Source of the DNA: Steinernema hermaphroditum
Taxonomy: Eukaryota; Nematoda; Chromadorea; Rhabditida; Steinernematidae
Assembly: GCA_030435675.1 (NCBI GenBank)
Contig: CM059624.1
Location: forward strand, 12,858,769 to 12,922,768
DNA length: 64,000 nt
Direction of reading: 5' to 3'
Of this stretch, positions 46,654 through 59,126 are shown piece after piece. Below the pieces are notes generated by a model. That model worked only from the letters and a program-made list of their open reading frames with translations. It did not search any database and was not told the DNA's origin. Numbering within the stretch: the first letter of the stretch is position 1; each line of letters begins with the position of its first letter. The position numbers and the translations under genes were made by a program.

Positions 46654-47655
46654 TCACACTACCTTCAGAAGCTCAGATTCGGCGTCCTTCTGTGCCTTCT
46701 GCAGATGCCTGGCGATGGTGTGTCGCGCTGTCCGCTCGCTAGGCAACTTGGCCAGAATGTCGTTCAGACTCGCCGACGACGTCTCCTCGACGTTTTGGAG
46801 GATGTGCGAATAGGCCTCTTCGTAGGAACACGGATTCTGCTCGATCTCGTTCACGGCCTTCCTGGAATGCGATGGATTCGTGCATAATGGGATCGAACGC
46901 AAATGGCAATGCTTTCGTTTTTCACGCATTCGTTGTGATTGTCGACCATCAGCACTGGGAAAGGAGTGTGGCGGTGATTGGTCTCTCAATGTTATGTCCA
47001 ACAAAAGAGACCCTATGAAGGGTAGAAAGCTCAATTCCGGCGCTTTCTCAAATTTCCTCAGCGCTTCCGATTTGCCTTATATCAAATTTCAGCTTCGATT
47101 CGTCACAAATCGTCTTTGTATAGGGAAATAGTGCACTTCAAGTTTTTCTATTCGTTTGGCATTGAATAAATTACGCATAGATCTCCCTCTGAATAGCTCA
47201 AGGAGACCACATCGAACCGTGATTCCAAAATCGACTCACTTATAAGTCTGCCTTGCCAAAGTCCTCGCCTCCGTGCAGTCGACCATTCCATCATCTAGGC
47301 ATCCATGCCCCGTATCCGGATCTCCCAGCCACACAGCGCCGTCCTCCAGTCCACTCACGTGCTGATAGGCGGTGGTGCTCTTCTCCAAACCGTACTTCTG
47401 CCGCTTTCTGTTGGCGGCCAAGCAGCGCTGACAGCGGACGGTGGCGGTGCCCGTCTTCGTCTGCTGGCGGTGGACGGTGAATTCGAAGGCGATGCCGGGA
47501 ATGAGAACGCTGTTGAAGATCGCCATTCGGCGATTCATCTGCGAAACGCCCCACTGGACAGGCGTGTTCATCTTGAGGCGACTGGATGAGGCGTGTGGTC
47601 CGCTGCGCTGGGTCCCTTTGTTCGCGTGGCGTTGTGGCGCCGCACGGGTCGACAT
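46654..47655 (-). CDS. Unknown protein with Cys/His domain, upstream gene of mdf-1
   Basis: Exons 47655-47240 and 46861-46654 join in phase to 207 residues. Residues 30-125 form a domain with NRRMAIFNS, FEFTVHRQQTKT, a C-x-x-C pair (VRCQRC), KRQKYG, and DPDTGHGCLDDG near its end. The order and spacing resemble the ORF in the repeat elements at 11931 and 21413 and recall nematode FLYWCH-like zinc domains, though the family is not certain. The remaining part is helical (SYEEAYSHIL, LPSERTARHTIARHL). DNA or RNA binding is inference. The last exon could instead splice at AAG|GTAGTG rather than end at the TGA 7 bp later. The frame remains open upstream across the tRNA gene, but that extension is rejected. 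Gene order and spacing suggest co-transcription with mdf-1. Confidence 0.75.
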
Positions 47656-47751
47656 AGCCGTGGGATCCTTTGCGTCCTGTCCTCTCTCTCGCCTTTGTGT
47701 TCTTTTGCTCTCTTCGCCGATATAAGCAGTCCCCCAGGCTCTGCCAAGTGT

Positions 47752-47824
47752 GCCTCGATAGCGCAGTAGGCAGCGCGTCAGTCTCATAATCTGAAGGTCG
47801 TGAGTTCGATCCTCACTCGGGGCA
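47752..47824 (+). tRNA. tRNA-Met (CAT), elongator
   Basis: A complete 73-base cloverleaf with anticodon CAT at 47785-47787, acceptor GCCTCGA / TCGGGGC and discriminator A. It is identical to the minus-strand copy at 23784-23856. AAAAATTTTG follows directly, a short pol III stop. It is divergent from the gene starting at 47655. Confidence 0.96.
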
Positions 47825-48045
47825 AAAATTTTGTCATTCTAATAATCTTAACCTTTGTGCTTTGCGATCAGGAAGTCATAAACTGCCTTTTGACTTTTAT
47901 CGATTTCTTACTTGCCTGCTTACTTGCCCCCTAAATCGGTATCCATAACAGGTCAGCAAAACAGCTACAATGGGTGTAGTTTGTATCGCCACCTCTTCTC
48001 TTCTTCGCCTTTCTTTTCATTTTTCGTTTTCGTCCGATCAGCAAC

Positions 48046-49686
48046 ATGCAGATGGAGAACTTGCCCGAAAATGTGCGCGGCTACTTGACGGAAGCGTACG
48101 TTTCATCCAAGAACGTAAGTTTTGTCAAATAGGGTCCCCCGAATAATCGGTATTCAGTGGCGTCTTCCGAATGGCCAAACGGCTCATCGCTTCAAGCCTG
48201 TGCAGCTCCGAGAGGTTGGCGTCATCGGCGGCGGCACGATGGGTCGCGGAATCGCGATTGCCATCGCCAGGGCCGGTTATAGGACTATTCTTATCGAGAA
48301 CGACCAGAAGGTAAGTGAAATGGGTCAAAGAAATGATCAAATAGATCTAGGATGGCTCCTATAGAGACCTTACACTTGATATCCATGCAATCCTACCGTA
48401 ATTTTCAGTTCCTCGACTCTGCAAAGACAGAACTGGCGAAGTCGGTCCTTCGTGAAGTGAAAGTAAAGCGTATGAAGGAGACGGACGCGGAGAAAGTTCA
48501 CAAAAATCTCTCCTACAGCACCGACCTCAGCTCGCTGAAAACATGTGACTTGGTGATCGAAGCGATCTTCGAGAATATGGCACTGAAGAAAACGCTATTC
48601 TCCAAGCTGGACAATATCTGCAAGAAGGGCTGCATCCTGGGCACGAACACTTCCAGCCTGGACATCGACCAGCTGGCGTCTCCCCTCTCGGACAAGACGC
48701 GTCTTGTTGGCATCCACTTCTTTAACCCCGCCCACATCATGAAAACGATCGAAATCATCGCTGGAACGTTTACTTCTGGAGAGGCGGTGGCCACAGCCTT
48801 CGAGATCTCCAATCGCATGAAGAAGCTCCCGGTGCTGGTGGGCAATTGCCCGGGATTCGTCTTCAATCGAATCCTCTTCGTCTACAGCGGACTCGTGGGA
48901 GAATTGCTCAGCAAGTATGGCTTCTTTCCCAAGCAGGTAGGTAGGATTATATGTTCTTATAAGTGGGCTTTAAGAAGCCATGAATATTCCACCAAGTAGC
49001 CTGAAATTGGCCATTTCCGTTAGAATCTCACATTTTAGGTGGACAAGATGATGATGGACTTTGGGATCGCGATGGGTCCCGCAGCGATGTGGGACATGAA
49101 CGGAATTGATGTCGGAGCGAAAGTGGCCGAGGAGCACGGATGGCAACAGCACGACCTCCAGAAGAAGATGATGGAGCTGGGAAGATATGGAAGAAAGAGT
49201 GGAAAGGGCTACTACCTCTACACGAAGGAGGGAAAGAAGGTGGTCGACCCGGAGGTGGAGAAGATGATTCTGGAGTTGAAGGAGAAGCCGGGGAAGCGGG
49301 TGCAGATTAGTGGAGAGAAGGTAGGCACTGTTCCTTGGCTTATCCCTCCTATGCACATCCTAGGACGCCCTCGAATTCGTCCTGTTCCCGATGATCAACG
49401 AAGCGTTCAAGCTTCTCGAGGAGGGAATGATCGCCGAGCCAGCGCAGATCGATCTTATGCTGTAGGTCCGCCAGGTCCACGACTGCTGTTCATGTGATTT
49501 AGGGTGTTCGGCCTTGGCTGGCCAGTAAAGACTGGCGGTCTTATCAAGTACGTCATGGAACAGATCGGTCTTCATAAGGTGAAGGAAAGACTCGATCAGT
49601 GGCACGCCGAAACAGGGATCGATGCGTTCAAGGCTTCGAAGATGCTCGATGCGTATGCGAGGAAGGGGCCCAAAGCGAATCTGTAA
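48046..49686 (+). CDS. 3-hydroxyacyl-CoA dehydrogenase (ECH-8/ECH-9-like), C-terminus KANL
   Basis: Exons 48046-48114, 48158-48310, 48409-48936, 49039-49320, 49364-49461 and 49503-49686 join in phase to 437 residues. The NAD-binding fold begins at VGVIGGGTMGRG (residues 43-54). It is followed by IEAIFENMALK, LGTNTSSL, the catalytic-His segment GIHFFNPAH, and NCPGFVFNRIL. Two C-terminal dehydrogenase domains follow, with a GRKSGKGYY motif. It oxidises L-3-hydroxyacyl-CoA to 3-ketoacyl-CoA in beta-oxidation. There is no enoyl-CoA hydratase domain in front, unlike full trifunctional or bifunctional enzymes; C. elegans ECH-8 and ECH-9 have this same short layout. The last four residues, KANL, equal the peroxisomal targeting signal of human catalase. 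The ATG follows CGATCAG by four bases, a likely trans-splice site. Confidence 0.92.
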
Positions 49687-50305
49687 ATTCACACCAAATC
49701 CATTGGAATATTTAACAATAAAATGCAAAACTGATCACTTCCTTATTCACTTTAGCTCGTCGTTCATTCAAACTGCTCTTAGATTTTAAAATATTTCAAA
49801 GGTCCTTGGAAAAGGGCCCCAAGGGAACAAAGAAACCGAGTTCCTTAATCCTGTGTTCCGAGCAGCGATGCCGATCAAGTCCGAAATCTACACGCGAGAA
49901 CAGTTTTCATAGAACAGTCGACTCCAAGACACGAATAACGCATGATAGAGGAGGTATATGTGGACACAGGTGGACACATACAGTCGCCAGACGACACAGA
50001 AGATGTCTACGGACACATACAGGCACAAACAGCCTCGGGTCAGCTGCTAGACAGATGATTGCGCGGTTATCCACGTCTCAGTAAAAGGTGTCCCCTTTGT
50101 ACGTAAAGCAGAGATCGATATGGATACTGTAGAAGATGGTTTTAAATTAACTTGGACATGACGATACGGGTCAAATTGTGCACATCTGACTGAACTTAGC
50201 TACAAAACTCCCGCTTTATCCTCGGTCATAAATTACGGAAATCCGCCAACTCCTACAGAAAATGACACTATGTACAGACAAACTAGGACTTCGGCTCCAG
50301 AGCGC
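49687..50305. other. 3' region between convergent genes, no gene seen
   Basis: The two flanking genes converge here. AATAAAA at 49718-49724 serves the dehydrogenase. Nothing else is supported. Confidence 0.55.
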
Positions 50306-51323
50306 TCAGTTGGACTTCTTCGACTTGTTGCTACCAATGAGTGTGGTGACGCCGGTGAGAGGATTGTAGACGGCCGGGAGGATCGGAGAGGAGCGAGGAA
50401 GGGGAGCGACCACTGGAGCGGGAGGAGCATAGGCCTGTGCTCCGGCGATGACAGGATTTCCTCGGATGGTCATTGGGATTGGAGCTGTGAGGAGTGGGCG
50501 AGGAGCCGGAGCGGCGTAGAGCGGTACCGCAGCTGGAGCCAGAGCGGGAACGGCATATAAGGGCATCGGAGCAGGATACGGGACGGGAGCGGCTGCAGCC
50601 GGCGGAGCTGGAGGAGGCACAGGCACCGGCTGAGGAGCGACCAGTGGAGCCGGAGCCACCCTAGGCACTTCAGGAATGACTTCTTCGATCACAGAAGAAG
50701 GACCCTCATAGACCACTTCCCCGACAACGCCCGGAGCAGGAGCAAAGGCTGGAGCCATTGGAGGTGGAGGAACGAGCTCCGGAGCCGGTCGGAGCGTCGG
50801 AGCCATGAGCGGAACAAGAGGAGGGTTGTAGACGGCGCCTTGAATAGGATCCTGACTCGGGTAGATGGGTCCCTGAGGAGGTGGCGGCGCGCCAGCTGCT
50901 CCGGTTCGGTGGTTCTGCTCCGGAGCAGGCTGGGGAGCTCCCGGAGGAGGATGGTCGTATCCAGGGTGGGGCTGCGGTGGTGGAGGTCCCTGTGGAGTAG
51001 GCGCTTGAGGCGGTGGAGCATATCCAGGCGGTAGAGCAGGAGCTCCGGGTTGGACCATCTGAGGACTTCCCGGAGTCGGAGCGGCTCCAAACGGAGGGTT
51101 CTCCCCTTCGAGGACGGGCTTGATGGGCCTGCCGGCTTCGGCGTAGTACCTTCCAAGCCACGGCAGGATGGGCCGCGTCATAGGGACTGCCACCGGCGGC
51201 GTCTTCACCATCACCTGTGCCTGTGTGGCGCACAAGACGACCAGGAGGACTGCCAGGGAATTCCTAAACCGCACGGCTCCTTCTAGTCCCTTCTGAGGGC
51301 GCTCACCTCATCGTCGGAGACAT
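50306..51323 (-). CDS. Secreted Pro/Ala-rich low-complexity protein
   Basis: Exons 51323-51307 and 51263-50306 join in phase to 324 residues. The first exon supplies only MSPTMR; the second continues NSLAVLLVVLCATQAQ to make a signal peptide. The mature protein is Pro, Ala, Gly and Val, with runs such as PPPPQPHPGYDHPPPG and repeated APAPxPLxA units, and no Cys in the mature part. It ends in a basic tail, KSKKSN. A structural role in cuticle, eggshell or other extracellular matrix is likely but is inference. Starting the frame at 51274 would need a GTG start; the two-exon model gives an ATG and normal splice sites (GTGAGC, GTTTAG). Confidence 0.78.
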
Positions 51324-51816
51324 TTCTAGATGAACGACGTCCACTCGCAGCCCATCAAATGTGTCGACCCTTCGGTCGCCGCGCTATTTATAGTCCGATC
51401 GGTGGGCCTCCGCCCAACCGGCTACTATTTGTTTGTTTGGCGATTTCAACGCCGCCCGTGCGATTTTTGTCACTCCGGACGTCCACTGTTTGTCCACAAA
51501 GTGCGACTGACAGAATCTCGCCTCCGACTGCTTTCTGGTTTTTTCCATTAGACGATAACCCACTTAATTTCCATTGCGATCGCGTACCGTAACCGAAAAG
51601 TGTTTTGCGTTTGTTTGTTTAGTGCAACAAAAGCACAAAATGGAACAGTAAGATCGAGCGGCAAATCGCACTATCTTCATCACTCCGAGTACTTACTGCA
51701 AATGTCGCCGTTGAAAGGAGTGCAAACAGAGGTTATCACTTCAGTGAACTCTTCGCACCCTGTGGAAACACTACAGTGAGCAGCTATTTTATCAGCTTCA
51801 TCACTACTCGCATTTT
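51324..51816. other. Intergenic between Pro-rich protein and cyclophilin genes
   Basis: This probably holds the promoter of the Pro-rich gene. A cysteine-bearing minus-strand stretch with plausible splice ends (51703-51762) encodes about 20 residues (CEEFTEVITSVC), but no partner exon was found. Confidence 0.4.
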
Positions 51817-52559
51817 TCACAACTGACCGCAATCAGCGATGATCACGCGCCTGGAGGGTATTCCGCTGTCACTGCCGAACTTGAGCACCTGGCGGAGTAC
51901 ATCGAATCCTTCGGTCACTTTTCCAAAAGCGACACCGTCTTCGCAGTGGTCGATCTTGTCCAGGAGCACGAAGAACTGCGAGTCGAAGCGTACGCTCTTC
52001 GAACTTTGATTCAGCATACAGAGCGCACCGACCCTAAATTGAGATATGGTTAACAATAGGAAAGATACTAAGCATTACGACAGCTTAAACGCTCATGAAA
52101 TCAAATTCTGGTTGATGTCAGATATCTGTGTCCTCACTTACTCTTTCGGGAGAGTCGCGTTTCTATCGGTGAAACTAACATCCGTTGCAGCATGTCCTCC
52201 GGAGCCGTTGCGATTGACAACATCTCCGCCAACGACGATCCCCTTTTTCGGACAGATGGCATGAAAATGCGTTTTCTTGTAGTGCAGGTCGAGTCCCAGA
52301 GCACAGCTCTTCTCGCCTGTGCAGAGAAGCCGAAAATTCTCCGTCAACTGCGGATGAGTTTTCTTCGAAAGCTTGAACACAACACGGCCGAGTTCGTCGC
52401 CGTCGTCGGTGGCCAGCACGAAGTACACGCGCGGATCCATTGCGTTGTACGGAATCAGTTCATTGTGCTGAAAACAGAGAAATTAAAACCAAAAAAGAGA
52501 GATCTTACCTCATCTTTCGGGTGGGCGAGTCGCTCGGGAATTCCAAGAACAGCGCCCAT
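51817..52559 (-). CDS. Divergent cyclophilin-type protein, likely inactive isomerase
   Basis: Exons 52559-52509, 52467-52142 and 52033-51817 join in phase to 197 residues. The cyclophilin fold is plain: VYFVLATDDGDELGRVVFKL, TENFRLLCTGEK, YKKTHFHAICP, VVNRNGSGG, DSQFFVLLDK, VAFGKVTEGFDVL, and a final strand VIIADCGQL. Key residues are altered. The catalytic Arg of FHR is Ala (FHA). The QGGD loop is VVGGD. The cyclosporin/proline-contact Trp position before the VFGKV strand reads HCEDGVAFG. The Phe of SQFF is kept. Prolyl isomerase activity is therefore doubtful, and a scaffold role is more likely (inference). The N-terminal 25 residues precede the fold and show no signal peptide. The gene is divergent from the small gene at 52824. 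Confidence 0.85.
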
Positions 52560-52823
52560 TTTAAGGTCAGTCGAGAGGCGACCGCTTCTCAGTCGGGATA
52601 AGTCGATCGAATGCCGAGCAAGACATCGGCGGGGCTTTTCTGCAACGTTCAGACAGACTTAAAGGTACAATTCCAACGTAGACAGACAAACGAACGTATC
52701 ATATCGCTTAACACAGTCAGTTCTCGTTTCATAGTCGACCCGAATCGGTCGGTCGGATGTCGTAGCCGCAAGACCAAAGTAAGCGCAACGCCACGCTTTT
52801 CCTCTACTCTCTCGTCCCTTTAG

Positions 52824-53302
52824 ATGTGCTGCACCAAAAAGAAAAAGTGTGCCAGCCGGTCTATCCGGAAACCAACGCGATCTTCGGTTGTCTCTGCGAA
52901 GACCGTGCACTCGACTCCGGCATGGAGCGTCCGGAGCACTCAAGGCGCGACAGACAGCACACCGCAGCCGAGGGAGCAGACAAACAAGACTCCCGTGACG
53001 GCGGAACCGAAACACCTCGATGTTCCGAACAACGCGACCAGCATGCCAACGCAGAAGGGTGCACCGAAGTGAGTTATTTGGCATTATGTTTACACCCATC
53101 GAGCACTTATTACAGAAAAACGCCGCTGGTCACAAAGAGCGAAGCAACTCAACCGACACCGACGGACATAAAAGATGAGGAGCCGGAGGAACTGATCGAG
53201 ACGGGACCGCCGCCGCCCAAGGACGAACCAGGCTCGGAAGACGACACGCTACACGGCGTCGGCACCAAAATGCCGAATTTTGGTGTCGATCAGACAGAAT
53301 AA
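52824..53302 (+). CDS. Small disordered protein with MCC-Lys-rich N-terminus
   Basis: Exons 52824-53068 and 53116-53302 join in phase to 143 residues. The start ATG directly follows CCCTTTAG, fitting a spliced-leader acceptor. The N-terminus MCCTKKKKCASR combines adjacent cysteines and a basic patch, a layout common in palmitoylated membrane-attached proteins. The rest is Thr/Pro/Lys-rich and then acidic (DEEPEELIETGPPPPKDEPGSEDD), with no fold visible. I do not recognise the gene. An upstream ATG frame from 52611 also leads to a good donor at 52672 (AAG|GTACAA), so an extra 5' exon is possible. Confidence 0.65.
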
Positions 53303-54674
53303 ACGTGGCTTCCTGACAGTATACAAAATACAGTAACACCGCGTTCTGCATATAATTTGGCGGGTCGCTTTTCCTTCGTTGTACGGTAGATTTAAATCGA
53401 TGATTTCGCGCTTTTTGGCCTACGTTTATTCATTGTACCGTCTCCATTTGCACGGTGCATCTGCTTTACTGCAAAAAGAGACTATGCTATCTTTTATAGA
53501 GTTTTGCATCGTTTTTTTTTCGTTTTCACATTTTTCCTTGTGTATATATTTGCACATGGGGCTCGGTTATAAAAAAAAGACTTTTAGAAGTCTTTTAAAT
53601 TTCTGCGCCCACATTCTCAGGTTTTTGTTAAGTTTCACGCAGGTCAGCGTGTATCACTTGGCACCTCCCTTGCTAGTTTCTGGAAAAACCTCGTAGTTTC
53701 GATTTGTTTCACTCATAGACGAAATATACAATACGCATCCATCTGTCGGACTCAACTACGTACGTGATGTCGTGAAGGCGTTACCCCGAATGGCTTATTA
53801 TTAGTGGATGAGCACTACAATAATATACACAAGATTCAATGAAATACGGTAGCACAGTTGGATCACCAACGGCCGCACAATTTCCTTTGCAGTCGGAATT
53901 TACGTAGAACAGTGTTGCCTAAATATTTATGCCCGCCACTGATTGCAAGTGCACTCTCCGCGCCTGTAGTTCAGTCGGCTACATATCACACCGCGCTGGC
54001 TGCCCATCCCGCCGTCGTGCCCTCAAAAAGCACGCTCTGCACTCTCTTGCACTTCGCGTACTCTTTCGTGCCATACAGATCTTATCACGTGAATTCCATC
54101 TGTCCTGTAATAGCCGCAGCGGTTTGCTGACCGATCGCGCCTCGAAGAAGAGTGACGCCAATGTGACAGCGGGCCGTCGCCGATCTTAACTTTGAAAATT
54201 TCTGTTTTCCTCCCTTTTCCGCTACATCTGACTACTGTAATAATCTGTCCTTGAGTGACTACTGTAATACTCTGTTCATTGTCATCTCTCGTGTGCTTGA
54301 ATGTCACGTTGCAAACGAAAAAAGTTTCGGAATTGAAAACAACGTGTCGATTTTGGGGAATTTCTGACGCATGGAATGATAAGCAGAAGGTTTTGTTGTT
54401 GCAGTTGAAGTTTCCTAATTTTCCTAATGAAAATCTTTCTCGGCACGAGTTATTTCTACCGTACCTTTATTGTCTGTCTGTTCCCTGAACTAGACGTTTG
54501 CGCCTGTCGCGCGCTCGATCGAGTGTGTTTCGCTCGTTTGTCTGAGATTCTGCAAACGATGTGTGCGCTAGAATTTTGCTCATTTGTACATTGACATCTC
54601 CTGCGTGCTGCCGTTCATCTCGCGTCTGTCCCTGACAACGCTTATTTCCGGTTTATTTTCAGCAGCCGCCATCC
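53303..54674. other. Upstream region of the DEAD-box gene, no gene seen
   Basis: Contains T-rich stretches, a short internal repeat (GACTACTGTAATA(A/C)TCTGT at about 54230-54275), and no spliced frame. A long 5' leader or first exon of the helicase may lie here; CTTATTTCCGGTTTATTTTCAG directly precedes the ATG exon at 54662. Confidence 0.45.
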
Positions 54675-56603
<1,929 letters not shown>

Positions 56604-56768
56604 TTGCCCTTGTTCTCAATGTGTCTCAGTGACTGTTTTCTTCATTTATGTCTTGTTGAATTCAAATTGTTGTCTCTATCACCGGCGTTACTGTTGTTAA
56701 TATAAAGAATCTCTGTTAATTGCCGTTGGGGTCCTGGTGCATCGGCTTGAAGTGCTTTTATGGCTCTT

Positions 56769-57024
56769 TCACAAGGTGCCCTTACCGGCGCCGGCGCCGT
56801 CTTGTATGTGGAAAGGCGCCGTCGCCGGCGAGCTTCTGAAAGATACATTAGTCGGCTTGAAATGTTGCTGGGGGATCCTCGGTAGTCGGGATTTACTGAT
56901 TGCTTGAATGTTGGCTCCCGCAAAGAATTCTGGTATCGTACGTTTGAATTTTGTTGTAGACAGTCTGCTGAGGGTTGGCATTTTCGCGTTGTTGTCGCTC
57001 CATTCGGTTCATTCGAATTTCCAT
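56769..57024 (-). CDS. Possible small two-exon gene, unknown
   Basis: Exons 57024-56897 and 56835-56769 join in phase (GTAAAT donor, CTTTCAG acceptor, 61-bp intron) to 64 residues. The first part is Arg, Asn and Gln-rich (MEIRMNRMERQQRENANPQQ); the second is short and Gly-rich. No family is recognised. It lies between the helicase and the H2A gene, divergent from the latter with 112 bp between the start codons, so it could also be a chance frame in a promoter. Confidence 0.35.
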
Positions 57025-57136
57025 AGTCTGTCAAACGGCACTTCCCAGACCTGTCTAAACATAATTGAGGATCTGTGTTTCCGCGGTTACATCGTTTAAG
57101 TGTTACATCGTTACATTTTGTGCACGTTTTCCAGAT

Positions 57137-57555
57137 ATGCCCTCTGCTCCCTCAAAGGCTTCAACTGACTCGAAGAAGAAGTCGCGCACCGTGCGTGCCG
57201 GACTCCAGTTCCCGGTGGGACGAATCCAGCGCCAGCTAAAGAAAGGTCGCTATGCGGAACGCATAGGAAGCGGAGGACCCATCTACCTCGCCGCCGTTAT
57301 GGAGTATCTCATCGCTGAAGTAAGCTCTGACTGGTTTCACAGAAATGCTGATTCATGTGTACTTTGCAGATCCTCGAATTGGCCGGAAACGCTGCGCAGG
57401 ACAACAGGAAGAGCCGTATCACTCCTCGTCATGTTATGCTTGCTGTTCGCAACGATGAAGAACTGAGCAAGCTGTTCAGCAACGCCACGTTCGCGCAAGG
57501 AGGAGTCGTCCCCATGATCGCGCAGAGTCTCATCCCCAAGACCCATGAAGAATAA
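57137..57555 (+). CDS. Divergent histone H2A variant, intron-containing
   Basis: Exons 57137-57319 and 57370-57555 join in phase to 122 residues. The histone fold is unmistakable: [62 protein letters not shown]. Acidic-patch residues (the Glu of MEYL and AEI, and DEE) are kept. It differs from canonical H2A in many fixed positions. RITPRH is H2A.Z/macroH2A-like while RND is canonical. VGAGAP becomes IGSGGP, the L1/N-tail is PSAPSKAST, and the tail ends PKTHEE without the SQ motif of H2A.X or the Lys-rich tail. An intron and lack of clustering with other histones point to a replication-independent variant that packages DNA in nucleosomes with H2B. The ATG lies 2 bp after TTTTCCAG. Confidence 0.9.
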
Positions 57556-57875
57556 CGTTGATCTGTTCGTTAACATGCATTGTTGATTACTCCAAGTAAA
57601 TCTTATGTTTCAGTTGTTGTTTTCTTTCTGTGCTTCGTAGTGGGTTCTGGATGTATCTATAGCATAAGCTGTGCGGAAGACTTGGTTTGCTGCAGATATT
57701 CGTTGCATCCAGCTCTTCTCGCACTGTCACCCTTTGATGGGCGCATTAGAACCCTTACTTGATTAACTGTACGATAATAGCGCACACAAAATCGCACTGC
57801 ACCTGGTAATGATTGTTCGAGACATCGGTCATTTCTACCTAGGACGAAACCTTTATACACAGGCTACAAATCAAT

Positions 57876-58969
57876 TCACTTTGTTATATTCTTCAGCCGT
57901 CGCTTCTCAATGCGGTCAAATTTTGGCAAGAAGAGCGTGAATGCGTCAATTCCTCGGTTCCGGGCCGCTTCGATCTCCTGCGCGTAGAAAGTGGCCAAGT
58001 TCACGACAGAGTCAAAGTACATGTCCGAGAAGATGAAGTAGAGTTTATGTTCCTGTTGATTTGCGCGGAATAAACGAGTACTACGAACGGGGAAGTGGTG
58101 GTAGAGACTTCGTTCAGAAAGATAGCAGAAGACTGGAAGATCGTCCTCCTGGAAAAAGAGTGTTCAATAGCGTGACAATGAAAGCAAAATGCTACCTGTT
58201 CAGGTGGAATGTATGTGCAGAAATGAGTCGGCAGAATAACAGTGTCTTCAGCTTCCTTCGGACTGCACACTCCAATAAAGAACTTCTGAGAGAATTTGTT
58301 TCGGATGGAAGCGTTACTGAAAAAGACAATTTAGAACAACTGATTCAAAAGAACCCAATCAACCTCGGCGCTGTGCTTCTGGAACAGGAAGTGCCCGAGG
58401 TACAGGACGAGCTTCCGGAAGAGCCTGTGGTCCAGGAAGAAGATGAGTTAGCAGAGGAGTCAGATGTGTCAGAAGATGAACTTCCGTAAGATCCTGAGCT
58501 GCCTTCGGAAGATGTATAGGTTGTTGACCTAAAAGTTGAAAAATTAATATTTCTCGCAAATTAATGATTTACTCGTAGCTAGAAGAATCTCCTGTCGTTG
58601 ACAATTCCGACTTCTTCAGCAGGCGCTGAGTGGTGTCCTCGATCATTGTAGGGCTCCCTGCTCTCAGCAAAGGATGCTAAAAGGGAGTAAAATCAAGACA
58701 TCAAACGCTCCCACTTACCGGATCGGAAGGGATGAACTCCGCGCCACGCGTGACATAATCGGCCGCCTTCTCCGGTGCATTCACTAAACTCACGGATCAT
58801 AGGAACAAGGCGCACAAACACAATAAATACCGCTACGGAAGGAGAAAGTCGTCTCGCCGGACCAAGAAGAAAGATCCACAGAGGTCTTGCCGATGCTCGG
58901 CTCCTGGCAGATGCGATCTTGGCGTCGGACGATCGGAAAATCGAGGAGCGAGTCGGCCGAACTTGGCAT
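57876..58969 (-). CDS. Unknown 276-aa protein with central Ser/Gly-rich tract, 7 exons
   Basis: Exons 58969-58831, 58783-58719, 58676-58573, 58528-58364, 58316-58196, 58148-58089 and 58052-57876 all join in phase, each with ordinary GT-AG sites and introns of 36-51 bp. I do not recognise the family. The first 100 residues are mixed and mostly polar. Residues about 103-150 are nearly all Ser, Gly and Thr with three Cys (a linker or glycosylated segment). The C-terminal 120 residues look folded: KFFIGVCSPKEAED, THFCTYIPPEQ, DLPVFCYLSERSLYHHF, then KLYFIFSDMYFDSVVNLATFY and a basic end. There is no signal peptide or membrane helix at this start, but a start further upstream cannot be excluded. 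Conserved splicing across seven exons makes the gene itself likely. Confidence 0.7.
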
Positions 58970-59126
58970 CTTCTTCTATGCGGAAGCGACTCAACGACCA
59001 CTCGTCACAGGGAAGGAGAGCTGAATGAGAGCGCCTGCAGAGGAGAGTTGTCTGCAAAGGGCAACCAGGAACAGACGGGATTGCCTAGGAATATTCCGTG
59101 CACAGACAGTTATGTCGACTCCACTC

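Noticed and set aside
47656..47787. Upstream extension of the 47655 gene into the tRNA-Met
   Set aside because: The extra residues come from the antisense of the tRNA; the ATG at 47655 is the first start outside it.
50840..51286. Arg/Ser-rich plus-strand ORFs opposite the Pro-rich gene
   Set aside because: They arise from the complement of Pro/Ala/Gly codons; no independent support.
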